A DNA stretch of 64,000 nucleotides from an uncultured Pelagibacteraceae bacterium (GTDB lineage: Bacteria; Pseudomonadota; Alphaproteobacteria; Pelagibacterales; Pelagibacteraceae): contig CACEKE010000001.1 in NCBI GenBank assembly GCA_902560075.1, positions 275,207 through 339,206 on the forward strand. The letters are read 5' to 3'. The position numbers and the translations under genes are program-made. Below the pieces are notes generated by a model, which was not told the DNA's origin, made no database searches, and saw nothing but the letters and a program-made list of their open reading frames with translations. Shown piece after piece: positions 26,428 through 35,149 of the stretch (within the stretch, counting starts at the first letter, position 1; the number at the start of each line of letters is the position of its first letter).

Positions 26428-27048
26428 TTGATTGAACAAGCTCTTATACTTTTACAAATAACCTTTATTGATATAATTTTGGCTGCAGATAATGCTATAA
26501 TTATTGGTTTAATAGCCGCAAACTTCATTCCTAAATACAGAAAACAAATCATATTATGGGGTGTTGCTGGTGCTCTAGTTTTCAAAGTGTTGTTTGCTAT
26601 ATTTGCTACCTATTTATATAAATATTATTTTATTAAAATTCTTGGAGGTTTGGCCTTAATTTGGATAGTTAATGATCTTAGAAAAGATTTATTAGAAATA
26701 AAAAAAGTAAAGTCTCCTAAAAAAAAATCTCAAGAGCCAGTATATACATCATACGTACAGAGTATTTACAAAGTTTTATTTGCAGATATTACAATAAGTT
26801 TTGATAACGTTATCGGGGTAGTGGGAGCAGCAAAAGGAAATATCGGGTTTATGATATATGGTTTGGTGTTATCAGTGATATTAACTGGAGCAGGAGCAAC
26901 ATATTTGGCAAATTATATTCAGAAACATATTTGGATTGCTTACATTGGTTTAGCGTTTATTCTTTTGGTTGCTATTCAATTAATTATTGGTGGTTTAGTA
27001 GATCTAGAGATACTTCAAATTAACGAACAATTTAAAAAATATTTTTAA
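26428..27048 (+). CDS. TerC-family integral membrane protein
   Basis: 206 residues with about seven hydrophobic helices. The signature ITFIDIILAADNAIIIGL near the N-terminus and FADITISFDNVIGVVGAA after the loop both carry the Asp-Asn pairs of TerC/YjbE proteins, linked to metal (manganese) efflux and tellurium resistance. The start is TTG at 26428; the frame is closed by a stop at 26419, so an ATG is not available. No clear ribosome site precedes it. Its TAA shares two bases with the panB stop. Confidence 0.85.
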   Translation: MIEQALILLQITFIDIILAADNAIIIGLIAANFIPKYRKQIILWGVAGALVFKVLFAIFATYLYKYYFIKILGGLALIWIVNDLRKDLLEIKKVKSPKKKSQEPVYTSYVQSIYKVLFADITISFDNVIGVVGAAKGNIGFMIYGLVLSVILTGAGATYLANYIQKHIWIAYIGLAFILLVAIQLIIGGLVDLEILQINEQFKKYF

Positions 27049-27824
27049 TAAGAATATTTTTTAGTAGGATATTTTTTTAATTTAACTTCTTGTTTAAATT
27101 TTTTAACTGCAGTTGCAATATTACCAGAAATATTAATATATTTTTTAACAAATTTAATTTTAGAATTAGTTAGACCAATAAGGTCATCTGTTACTAAAAT
27201 TTGACCATCACAATAAACAGAAGAGCCTATTCCAATTGTTGGAACTTTAACTTCATTAGTTATTTTTTTTGCTAGAGATTTTTCAATACACTCTAAAACA
27301 ATTGCAAAAACACCCAGTTTCTCTAATACTTTAGCATCTTTTAAAATTTTTGTTCTTTCACTATCTGTTTTGCCTTTTGATTTAAATTTGCCTCTTACTG
27401 ATTGGGGCATAATACCTAGATGTCCTAAAACAGGAATTTTATTTTTTATTAAGTGTTTCACTATATCTTTAATTTTAGAACCACCTTCAAGTTTCACTGC
27501 ATCTGATTTAGTTTTTTTAATTATTTTTTTAGCATTAAGTAAAGCATTTTTTTTGTCTTTATATGTATTATACGGCATATCAAAAACCATAAGACTATTA
27601 TGTACACCCATCCTTACACTTTTCGCATGTTCGATCATAGCATCAAGTGAAATTTTTCTTGTTGTATTATAATTATAAAGAACTGATGCCACTGAGTCTC
27701 CAACTAACGTCATGTCAACATATTTATCAATTATCTGTGCAATGTTTTTTGAATAGGCTGTTAGAGAAACTATTTTTGATTTATTTTTTTTTGCTATTAT
27801 ATCATTTATCTTCTTATTCATCAT
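27045..27824 (-). CDS. panB: 3-methyl-2-oxobutanoate hydroxymethyltransferase
   Basis: 259 residues, a TIM-barrel enzyme that makes ketopantoate from alpha-ketoisovalerate and methylene-tetrahydrofolate, the first step to pantothenate and CoA. Seen are KIVSLTAYSKNIAQIIDKYVDMTLVGDSVASVLY (key: LTAY, VGDS), VKLEGG, PVLGHLGIMPQSV and IGIGSSVYCDGQILV. The last motif differs from the usual GAG-x-x-x-DGQ-V only slightly. It starts five bases after the guaA stop and ends in a 4-base overlap with terC. Use of a folate one-carbon unit links it to the gcv system. Confidence 0.93.
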   Translation of the reverse strand: MMNKKINDIIAKKNKSKIVSLTAYSKNIAQIIDKYVDMTLVGDSVASVLYNYNTTRKISLDAMIEHAKSVRMGVHNSLMVFDMPYNTYKDKKNALLNAKKIIKKTKSDAVKLEGGSKIKDIVKHLIKNKIPVLGHLGIMPQSVRGKFKSKGKTDSERTKILKDAKVLEKLGVFAIVLECIEKSLAKKITNEVKVPTIGIGSSVYCDGQILVTDDLIGLTNSKIKFVKKYINISGNIATAVKKFKQEVKLKKYPTKKYSY

Positions 27825-27829
27825 TTTAT

Positions 27830-29377
27830 CTACTCTAATTCAATAGTGCTTGGTGGTTTTGATGTTACATCATAAACCACTCTATTAATACCTTTGATGC
27901 TATTTACAATTTGATTAGATACATCTTGCATGAAATCTTTTTTGAAATTAAAAAAATCTGCTGTCATACCATCCTCGGATGTAATTGCTCTAAGCAAACA
28001 TATGTATTCATAAGTTCTGTTATCTCCCATAACACCAACTGTTTTTACTGGCAAAAGAGCTGCGTAGGCCTGCCAAATTTTATGATAAAGATTATATTTA
28101 TACAAACTTTTAATAAAAATATTATCTGCTTCTTTTAAAATGTTAATTTTGTTTTCATCTATATCCCCAGGTATTCTAATTGCGAGCCCAGGACCAGGAA
28201 ACGGATGCCTATATAATATTTCTTTACTTAAACCAAGTTCTTCTCCGAGTTTTCTAACCTCGTCTTTAAACAAAAATTTTACTGGTTCTACTAATTTTAA
28301 TTTCATTTTTTTTGGAAGACCACCAACATTATGATGTGATTTAATTTTAGATGTTTGGCTACCTGTAACTGATTTACTTTCTATTAAATCTGGATACAAA
28401 GTGCCTTGGGCTAAATACTTGATATTTGAAATTTTTTTCGAATATTTTTCGAATATTTTAATAAATAGATTTCCAATTATTTTTCTTTTTTTTTCTGGAT
28501 CGTTTACTTTTTTTAATTTTTTTATGAATAAATTTTTAGCGTTGACGTATATAAGTTTAATTTTTAATTTTTGTTTAAATGTTTTTATTACTTGAATTTC
28601 CTCATTTTTTCTTAATAAACCAGTATTTACAAATATACATGTTAGATTTTTACCTATAGCTTTATGTATAATTTTTGCAACTACACTACTATCTACACCT
28701 CCAGATAATGCACAAATAACTTTAGAGTGCCCAACTTGTGTTTTAATTTCCTCTATTATTTTTTCTTTCTGTTTTTTTGAAGACCAGTTTTTCTTTGATT
28801 TACAAATAGAAAATAAGAAATTTTTTATTAATTTTATACCATTATGTGTATGGGTTACCTCTGGATGAAATTGGATGCCATAAAATTTTTTATATTTGTT
28901 CTGAATTATACAAAATTTAGAATTTGTACTTGAAGCGATTTTTTCAAAATTTTTTGGTAATTTTGTAACTTGATCTGAATGACTCATCCAAACATTATTT
29001 TTTCCATCTTTGTTAAAAAAATTTCTAGTAAGAACACTTTCTTTATTTTTTTTTATATTTACTAAACCAAATTCTCTAAATTTAGACTGCTTTACTTTAC
29101 CACCTAATTCTTTTGATATTATTTGGTGACCAAAGCAAATTCCTAAAACTGGTATATCTTGATTTAATATCTTTTTGTCAAAACTTACTTTTTTTGTTTG
29201 GTATACGTTTAAGGGACCACCCGACAAAATTATCCCTATTACATCTTTGTTACTAAAATTAATTTTTTTTTTGTGACTTATAATTTCAGAATAAACTCCA
29301 AGTTCACGAACTCTTCTTGCAATCAATTGTGTAAACTGTGAGCCAAAGTCTATTATTATTATTTTTTTAAGACTCAT
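27830..29377 (-). CDS. guaA: GMP synthase (glutamine-hydrolysing)
   Basis: 515 residues from the ATG at 29377 ([14 protein letters not shown]); an earlier in-frame start adds four residues but is less typical. The class I amidotransferase triad is present (Cys in GICFGHQ, His and Glu in QFHPEVTHT), the PP-loop is SGGVDSSV, and the C-terminal dimer domain ends in [16 protein letters not shown] (key: YDxTSKPPxTIEWE family end). It converts XMP to GMP. It overlaps the upstream TPR gene by 11 bases. Confidence 0.97.
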   Translation of the reverse strand: MSLKKIIIIDFGSQFTQLIARRVRELGVYSEIISHKKKINFSNKDVIGIILSGGPLNVYQTKKVSFDKKILNQDIPVLGICFGHQIISKELGGKVKQSKFREFGLVNIKKNKESVLTRNFFNKDGKNNVWMSHSDQVTKLPKNFEKIASSTNSKFCIIQNKYKKFYGIQFHPEVTHTHNGIKLIKNFLFSICKSKKNWSSKKQKEKIIEEIKTQVGHSKVICALSGGVDSSVVAKIIHKAIGKNLTCIFVNTGLLRKNEEIQVIKTFKQKLKIKLIYVNAKNLFIKKLKKVNDPEKKRKIIGNLFIKIFEKYSKKISNIKYLAQGTLYPDLIESKSVTGSQTSKIKSHHNVGGLPKKMKLKLVEPVKFLFKDEVRKLGEELGLSKEILYRHPFPGPGLAIRIPGDIDENKINILKEADNIFIKSLYKYNLYHKIWQAYAALLPVKTVGVMGDNRTYEYICLLRAITSEDGMTADFFNFKKDFMQDVSNQIVNSIKGINRVVYDVTSKPPSTIELE

Positions 29378-29798
29378 TTGAGGTGTCAAAATTTTTCAAT
29401 CTTTCGTTGATTGATGTTATTTTTTCACATAAGCTTGTACATATTTTTTCAAAATCAGCTTGTAGCTCCTTAACTTTTGAAAAATTAGATCTTTTAAGCT
29501 CTATATCTATTATCATATACATTGCTTCCTCATTATCTGGCTCTAGTAATAAAGTTGAATTTAAATTTTTTTCTGTCTCTTTTTCGTTCTCCTCTATCTC
29601 ATAAATTTTAGCTAAATATAAATATGATTTTGAGTCTTTGGGATTAAAAACTAAATTTCTCTGAAATAGAAATTTTGATTTCTCATACTCTTTTTTTTCA
29701 TATAAATTTTTTGCATTATCAAAAAAATTTTCTGATGCAAATGTATTTGTAAATATTAATAAAAAATATATTACGAAAAATTTATTTTTTAATTTCAT
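29367..29798 (-). CDS. Exported TPR-like protein inside the guaB-guaA operon
   Basis: 143 residues from the ATG at 29798, chosen because a signal peptide starts there ([22 protein letters not shown], cleavage near residue 22); a longer form starting at 29849 would bury it. Then come TPR-like helices ([43 protein letters not shown], key residues A-x-x-L-Y, Y-x-x-A-K-I-Y). It overlaps guaB by 17 bases and guaA by 11, so it is embedded in the purine operon. No family name can be given; why an exported protein lies there is unclear. Confidence 0.7.
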   Translation of the reverse strand: MKLKNKFFVIYFLLIFTNTFASENFFDNAKNLYEKKEYEKSKFLFQRNLVFNPKDSKSYLYLAKIYEIEENEKETEKNLNSTLLLEPDNEEAMYMIIDIELKRSNFSKVKELQADFEKICTSLCEKITSINERLKNFDTSNES

Positions 29799-30846
29799 CG
29801 ATGTTATGTACCATACTTTCATAAAATCCTGCTTTTGTAATTTTAACAAATTTTGGATTTTGCCTTAAAATTTTTATTTTTTTTGCTCCAAGGTATCCCA
29901 TTGAAGATTTTAATCCACCAATCAACTGATAGAATATTTTATCTACTCTACCTTTATATTTTACAAATCCCTCAACTCCCTCAGGGACATACTTTGATTT
30001 ATCCTTTTGTTTTGATTGATAATATCTATCTGCTGAACCTCGGTTCATGGCACCAATTGACCCCATGCCTCTAAAACTTTTAAACAATTTACCACCTCTT
30101 CTTATTACTTTTCCTGGCGCCTCATCTGTTCCAGCAAATAATGATCCTATCATTACCGCATCTGCACCTGCCGCAAGAGCTTTTGCTATATCTCCAGAAA
30201 ATTTTATTCCTCCATCAGCAATAATGCTTACTTTCCTACTTTTAACCCCGTTTCTTACATTAAGAATTGCACTAAGTTGCGGTACCCCAATACCAGCAAC
30301 TAATCTTGTTGTGCAAATTGAACCTGGGCCAATACCAACCTTTATAATATCTACTCCTAATTTAATTAAAAACTTTGCTGCATCTTCAGTAGCAACATTT
30401 CCTGCACAAAGAGAGACTGATTTTGGTTTAATCTTCTTAATTTTTTTAATTATCTCTCCTACTTTTTTTGTGTGGCCATGAGCGGTATCTACGACAATTA
30501 AATCAATTTTACATTTTAGAATCTCTTTAGCTCTTTCGAATTCGTTAGTTCCAGCTCCAACTGCTGCCCCAACTTTTAATCCCAGAGATTTTACCTTTTT
30601 TATTTCTATAACTTGTTTCTTTACGGATAAATTCCTGTGTATAACCCCAATCCCTCCAGCTTTTGCAATTGCTATCGCCATTTTTGCTTCTGTAACAGTA
30701 TCCATAGCAGAAGTTATTAATGGTATTTTAAGTTGTAAATTACTTGTAAGTGATGTTTCCGTTTGTACATCTGATGGTAAGACGGAGGAGTACTTTGGTG
30801 CTAGTGTTACATCATCGAATGTGAGTGCTTCTTTTATAGGGCCCAT
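29782..30846 (-). CDS. guaB: IMP dehydrogenase lacking CBS domains
   Basis: 354 residues, against about 490 for the standard enzyme. The catalytic loop GIGPGSICTTR has C178, the phosphate sites DGGI and GSLFAGTDEAPG are present, the flap carries the Arg-Tyr pair R274-Y275 in SADRYYQ, and EGVEGFVKYKGR follows. These features and the neighbour guaA separate it from GMP reductase. The whole CBS (Bateman) module expected between the segment ending KKVKS (residue 87) and LGLKVGAAVGAG (residue 89 on) is cleanly missing. It makes XMP from IMP with NAD. Confidence 0.93.
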   Translation of the reverse strand: MGPIKEALTFDDVTLAPKYSSVLPSDVQTETSLTSNLQLKIPLITSAMDTVTEAKMAIAIAKAGGIGVIHRNLSVKKQVIEIKKVKSLGLKVGAAVGAGTNEFERAKEILKCKIDLIVVDTAHGHTKKVGEIIKKIKKIKPKSVSLCAGNVATEDAAKFLIKLGVDIIKVGIGPGSICTTRLVAGIGVPQLSAILNVRNGVKSRKVSIIADGGIKFSGDIAKALAAGADAVMIGSLFAGTDEAPGKVIRRGGKLFKSFRGMGSIGAMNRGSADRYYQSKQKDKSKYVPEGVEGFVKYKGRVDKIFYQLIGGLKSSMGYLGAKKIKILRQNPKFVKITKAGFYESMVHNIDEIKK

Positions 30847-30882
30847 GTCCTTATATATACGATTCTAAATAAATTAAAAGAC

Positions 30883-31497
30883 TTACGATCTCAAAAATTT
30901 AGATATTAAAAAAGTTTCTTTAGAGTCTTTTCTGCTAGATGGTGGTTTAAAAACACTAGTTTCTCTAAAGTATTTTTTAGATTCGGATACTATTTCATTA
31001 AATGAGGACCCCATAAAAATTTTTGTGACAAATTGACCATTTGTTTTTAACATTTCTTTTGCAAATTCAATAGACTCCATTGCTAACTCTCCAGTAACAA
31101 TTGCATCTAGATTTTTGTTTCCTGTGGTATTTACGGCCATATCAGAGATTACTAAATCTATCTTAGTATTAAAAAAGGACTTAATTTTTTGTTTATAAAT
31201 ATCATCAGTAAAATCTCCTTTCATTAACTTTACATTTTTAATTTCTTGGATTTCAAGAAGATCTATCGCTAATAATTTAGTATTTTTTAATGTCGAAGAT
31301 AAATATTGAGACCAACTTCCTGGAGCTCCTCCAAGGTCCACTATTGACTGACCATTTCTTAATATTTTGAATTTATCGTTTATTTCTTTAAGTTTATAAA
31401 CTGCCCTAGATCTATAGCCTTCAATTTTAGATTGTCTAACATAAATATCTCTTCTTTGCTTGTTAATCCAATTTTTTGAAATTCTATTTTTTTTCAA
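30883..31497 (-). CDS. rlmE: 23S rRNA (uridine-2552-2'-O)-methyltransferase
   Basis: 204 residues of the FtsJ/RrmJ family. YRSRAVYKLKEINDKFKIL, VDLGGAPGSWSQYL (SAM site), DLVISDMAVNTTGN and FVTKIFMG carry the K-D-K-E catalytic residues expected for 2'-O-methylation (K in YKLKEI, D in SDMA, K in VTKIF, E near the end). The start is TTG at 31497, overlapping the stop of the upstream gene (TTGA). It methylates the ribosomal A-loop. Confidence 0.95.
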   Translation of the reverse strand: MKKNRISKNWINKQRRDIYVRQSKIEGYRSRAVYKLKEINDKFKILRNGQSIVDLGGAPGSWSQYLSSTLKNTKLLAIDLLEIQEIKNVKLMKGDFTDDIYKQKIKSFFNTKIDLVISDMAVNTTGNKNLDAIVTGELAMESIEFAKEMLKTNGQFVTKIFMGSSFNEIVSESKKYFRETSVFKPPSSRKDSKETFLISKFLRS

Positions 31498-32408
31498 TTG
31501 GATAGAAACCTTAAACTTTTTGACAATGTATCATTTGAAATTGATTGAATATTTACTTTAACACTTTTATCTATTCTCATATCTTTACTGTTTTCCCAAA
31601 TACCAGCTGCTAAATGCATTATACCAATTTTATTATTAGGCAGATAAGGTTCTACGAAGCAATTATTATTTTCATCAAACTTAGGTAATAAATTACTTGC
31701 AATCCAATTGCAGTTTAATGGTAAAAACTCGGTATTAACACCATCAACGTAAACGCTTAAATTTATAGCAAGACCTTCGGATCCAAAAATTTTACCCGCA
31801 CTAAGAGTTTTTTTCAGGTTTTTTTGCCATATATCCCAGCAGGGTGAATTTTTCTCTAATGAAAATGTTCCAATATTTATGTGAGGAGCAAACGCAAGCT
31901 TCCTTGCATCATGCAAATTTATATTTGAACTTAATGCGTGTTTAAAATTTTGAGATTTTATTTGAGCAAATTTTCCAAATATCCACTTTACTTTAGAGGT
32001 TATTTTATAACCGGGCCCTATTGTTTGTGTAATGCCTAGCTTTCCGCTATCACAAGCTTTAAAATATAATTCCACACAATTCCAATCTTGAACCCATGCA
32101 TCACAATCGATCCACAAATATTTTTTATAATCTGGAAAGTATTTTGGTAAAAAGGCTCTTGAAACTTGACTTTTTAACCATTCTTTTCCTCTTACTTTAT
32201 AATCTGGTACTTTGATATCCCATTCTGCCTTTTTAATACTTTTTACTCTCCCAGATAATGTGCTCAATTGATTATCTGAAAGACCAGCATCTAAAACACA
32301 AATGTCAACATTTGAACTTTCCTTAAATCTAGTAATAGAGTCCACAAGCTCTATTAACATTTCGAAGTAAGTAGAATCTGCTAAAGTTACTACAGCTTTA
32401 TTATTCAT
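31494..32408 (-). CDS. Glycosyltransferase (family 8-like)
   Basis: 304 residues from ATG 32408, whose first bases overlap the pssA stop (TGATG). AVVTLADSTYFEMLIELVDSI at the start, and KYLWIDCDAWVQDW with a D-x-D motif near residue 105, fit a GT-A fold retaining glycosyltransferase; a FAPHINIGTFSLEK segment and GIMHLAAGIW near the end are compatible with GT8-like enzymes. Sugar donor and acceptor are unknown. It sits in a psd-pssA-GT-rlmE run, so a lipid head-group acceptor is possible. Family assignment is moderate. Confidence 0.62.
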   Translation of the reverse strand: MNNKAVVTLADSTYFEMLIELVDSITRFKESSNVDICVLDAGLSDNQLSTLSGRVKSIKKAEWDIKVPDYKVRGKEWLKSQVSRAFLPKYFPDYKKYLWIDCDAWVQDWNCVELYFKACDSGKLGITQTIGPGYKITSKVKWIFGKFAQIKSQNFKHALSSNINLHDARKLAFAPHINIGTFSLEKNSPCWDIWQKNLKKTLSAGKIFGSEGLAINLSVYVDGVNTEFLPLNCNWIASNLLPKFDENNNCFVEPYLPNNKIGIMHLAAGIWENSKDMRIDKSVKVNIQSISNDTLSKSLRFLSN

Positions 32409-33202
32409 CACAATATATCTTCATGATCATCTATATCTCCTGATTGAGTTGTAAATTTATTTCTCACTTTCATAAAATGTACAGAACTAATTGGTATCAT
32501 TAAAAGATATATAAGACCTGAAATAACTATCGTGTTAAATGTATATAGAAGTAATAATACAAAATAAATCACCACACCAAATATTAAAAATATACTCATG
32601 CTTCTTGGAACAATTATTTTTTTAAAAGAGTAAGTTGGTAATTTACTGATTAATAGTATTGATATCGTTACAAAAAATATTGGTACAACTAAATCATAAT
32701 TAATATTTATTAATGTAAGTTCGCTGAAACTAAAAAATAAAGGCATAAGAACTAATATTCCACCTGCAGGTGATGGTATACCTTCAAAAAAATTCCCTTT
32801 CCATGTTGGTTCTTCAGATGAATTAACGTTAAATCTTGCCAGTCTTAATGCAACTGCAACAACGTATATTAAACATATGAACCAACCTATCCTGCCAAGC
32901 TCATTTAATTTCCAGAAATACATTATAAAAGCCGGCGCAACACCAAAACTAATTACATCCGTTAAAGAATCTAATTCTTTACCTACTTTAGAAGTACCTT
33001 TTATTAATCTTGCAATTCTTCCATCCAAACCATCTATTATTCCAGCTACTATTATGGCCACTACTGAAAATTGAAAGTTTCCATCAAATGCAAATTTAAT
33101 CGATGAAAGTCCTATGCAAACCCCTACCAAAGTAAATATATTAGGCAATATAACTCTTGAATTCTTTGCTGTAACAATCTTAAACTTTCTTTTTGGTTCC
33201 AT
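32408..33202 (-). CDS. pssA: CDP-diacylglycerol-serine O-phosphatidyltransferase
   Basis: 264 residues with about seven hydrophobic helices. The CDP-alcohol phosphatidyltransferase motif D-G-x2-G-R-x-A-R-x8-G-x3-D-x3-D is complete in DGLDGRIARLIKGTSKVGKELDSLTD (key residues D, G, R, G, D, D, around residues 60-85). It makes phosphatidylserine, feeding psd just upstream; its ATG overlaps the psd stop by one base. Confidence 0.94.
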   Translation of the reverse strand: MEPKRKFKIVTAKNSRVILPNIFTLVGVCIGLSSIKFAFDGNFQFSVVAIIVAGIIDGLDGRIARLIKGTSKVGKELDSLTDVISFGVAPAFIMYFWKLNELGRIGWFICLIYVVAVALRLARFNVNSSEEPTWKGNFFEGIPSPAGGILVLMPLFFSFSELTLININYDLVVPIFFVTISILLISKLPTYSFKKIIVPRSMSIFLIFGVVIYFVLLLLYTFNTIVISGLIYLLMIPISSVHFMKVRNKFTTQSGDIDDHEDIL

Positions 33203-33849
33203 TATTTTTTAGCTATTAGAGTTTCACCAGCAATAGTTTTTTGGTCAACTTTGACAAGTGGTTTGTAATTTTCAAAATATAAGTCTGCCCTACTTCCAAA
33301 CCTTATCATCCCTATTCTGTCTCCTTGCTGTAGATCAGTATCTTCATTAGTTTCACAAACAATCCGTCTAGCAATAAGTCCTGCTATTTGTACAACAACT
33401 ATATCTTCACCTTTCGTATTAGTTATTTTATAATAATTTCTTTCATTATCCTCACTTGCTTTATCTAGAGATGCGTTAAAAAATTTTCCAGGTTTATATA
33501 ATATTTGCGAAACTTTTCCTGAGCATGGTGTTCTGTTCACATGACAATCAAATACATTCATAAAAACGCTTACTTTTGTAAAAGTTTTGTTTTCTAAATT
33601 TAGTTCCTTAGGTCCATTTGTTTCTTTGACCTGTAAAACTACACCATCTGCGGGACTAACAAGATAATCTTCGTCGTTAATGGAATATCTCTCTGGATCT
33701 CTAAAAAAATAATAACACCAAATTGTTAGAACTAATCCGACTAGTCCTAAAAAGTTACTTATAAAATAGAATATTAATGTTATTACACCAAAAATAACTA
33801 GAAATTTATAACCCTCGTTATGAACCTTTGGAAAAACTTTATCTATCAT
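33202..33849 (-). CDS. psd: Phosphatidylserine decarboxylase (short form)
   Basis: 215 residues, the short bacterial form. The pyruvoyl-forming self-cleavage site is G185-S186 in MIRFGSRADLYF, and FMNVFDCHVNRTP and LVSPADGVV are conserved. A hydrophobic helix pair lies at residues 17-47. It makes phosphatidylethanolamine from phosphatidylserine. First gene of the psd-pssA run, divergent from icd with 76 bases between. Confidence 0.95.
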   Translation of the reverse strand: MIDKVFPKVHNEGYKFLVIFGVITLIFYFISNFLGLVGLVLTIWCYYFFRDPERYSINDEDYLVSPADGVVLQVKETNGPKELNLENKTFTKVSVFMNVFDCHVNRTPCSGKVSQILYKPGKFFNASLDKASEDNERNYYKITNTKGEDIVVVQIAGLIARRIVCETNEDTDLQQGDRIGMIRFGSRADLYFENYKPLVKVDQKTIAGETLIAKK

Positions 33850-33925
33850 AATCCTTCATTTGCTAATTTGTCGTTAATATGTATATAAAACTCTATAATT
33901 CAATTAATAAGATATATAAATAAAT

Positions 33926-35149
33926 ATGGCTAAAATTAAGGTAAAAAACCCTATTGTAGAGCTAGATGGTGATGAAATGACCAGAGTTATTTGGGAATTT
34001 ATAAAAAATAAACTAATCAAGCCCTATTTAGAGCTGGATATAAAATACTATGACTTAGGCATAAAGAGTAGAGACGAGACTTCTGACCAAATTACAATTG
34101 ATTGTGCAAATGCAATTAAAAAATACAATGTAGGAATAAAATGTGCAACCATCACACCTGATGAAGGTAGAGTTGAAGAATTCAAACTAAAAAAAATGTG
34201 GAGATCTCCTAATGGAACAATAAGAAATATTCTTGGAGGGACAGTTTTTAGAGAACCAATATTATGTAGAAATATTCCAAAATTAGTGCCAAGCTGGGAA
34301 AACCCAATTTGTATTGGGAGACATGCTTTTGGAGATCAATATAGAGCAACAGATTTCCAAGTTCCAGGTAAAGGGAAATTAGAGATAAAATGGACATCTG
34401 AGGATGGAAAAGAAAAAAAAGAATTTGAAGTATTTAATTTTCCAGGTCCAGGGGTTGCAATGTCGATGTATAATTTGGATCAATCTATAAAAGATTTCGC
34501 AAGAGCATGTATGAATTATGGATTGAATAGAAGATGGCCAGTTTTTTTGTCTACAAAAAATACAATTTTAAAAAAATATGATGGAAGATTTAAAGATATT
34601 TTCCAAGAAATTTATGAAAATGAATTCATAGATAAATTTAAAGAGAGAGGCATCACATACGAACATAGATTAATAGATGACATGGTAGCTTGTGCTATGA
34701 AATGGAATGGGAATTATATTTGGGCTTGTAAAAATTACGATGGCGATGTTCAATCAGATACGGTTGCCCAAGGATTTGGTTCATTAGGATTAATGTCTAG
34801 TGTTTTAATGAGTCCGGATGGTAAAACCATTGAAGCAGAGGCAGCTCATGGAACTGTCACTAGACATTATAGAATGCATCAACAAGGAAAAGAAACTTCA
34901 ACAAATCCTATTGCATCAATTTTTGCATGGGCTAGAGGTTTATATCACCGAGCAAAACTTGACGAAAATGAGGATTTAAAAAAATTTGTTAAAAATTTGG
35001 AAAAAACTTGCATTGAAACGGTCGAGAGTGGGTCAATGACAAAGGATTTAGCTATATTAGTTGGATCAGACACGAAATTTTTAACAACTAACCAATTTTT
35101 GGACGTAATAGATAGCAATCTTAGAAAAAGATTAGATCAAAACTTTTAA
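33926..35149 (+). CDS. icd: Isocitrate dehydrogenase (NADP), eukaryote-like type II
   Basis: 407 residues. [18 protein letters not shown], the substrate loop [31 protein letters not shown] and [19 protein letters not shown] identify the homodimeric NADP enzyme of the mitochondrial/alphaproteobacterial type. It oxidises isocitrate to 2-oxoglutarate in the TCA cycle. Its 3' end overlaps alaS by 18 bases on the other strand. Confidence 0.97.
   Translation: MAKIKVKNPIVELDGDEMTRVIWEFIKNKLIKPYLELDIKYYDLGIKSRDETSDQITIDCANAIKKYNVGIKCATITPDEGRVEEFKLKKMWRSPNGTIRNILGGTVFREPILCRNIPKLVPSWENPICIGRHAFGDQYRATDFQVPGKGKLEIKWTSEDGKEKKEFEVFNFPGPGVAMSMYNLDQSIKDFARACMNYGLNRRWPVFLSTKNTILKKYDGRFKDIFQEIYENEFIDKFKERGITYEHRLIDDMVACAMKWNGNYIWACKNYDGDVQSDTVAQGFGSLGLMSSVLMSPDGKTIEAEAAHGTVTRHYRMHQQGKETSTNPIASIFAWARGLYHRAKLDENEDLKKFVKNLEKTCIETVESGSMTKDLAILVGSDTKFLTTNQFLDVIDSNLRKRLDQNF

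Noticed and set aside
28440..28460. Near-repeat of TTTTTCGAATATTTT in guaA
   Set aside because: AT-rich coding sequence; the short repeat encodes a normal part of the ATP-pyrophosphatase domain.
29799..29849. Upstream start of the TPR protein in the guaB-guaA operon
   Set aside because: It would place 17 polar residues before an evident signal peptide and increase the overlap with guaB.
30047..30481. 144-codon open frame opposite guaB
   Set aside because: Antisense shadow of a highly conserved gene; product has no family features.
29782..30846. guaB as GMP reductase because of its short length
   Set aside because: The EGVEG flap, the RY pair and the place beside guaA point to IMP dehydrogenase; GMP reductases lack this flap.
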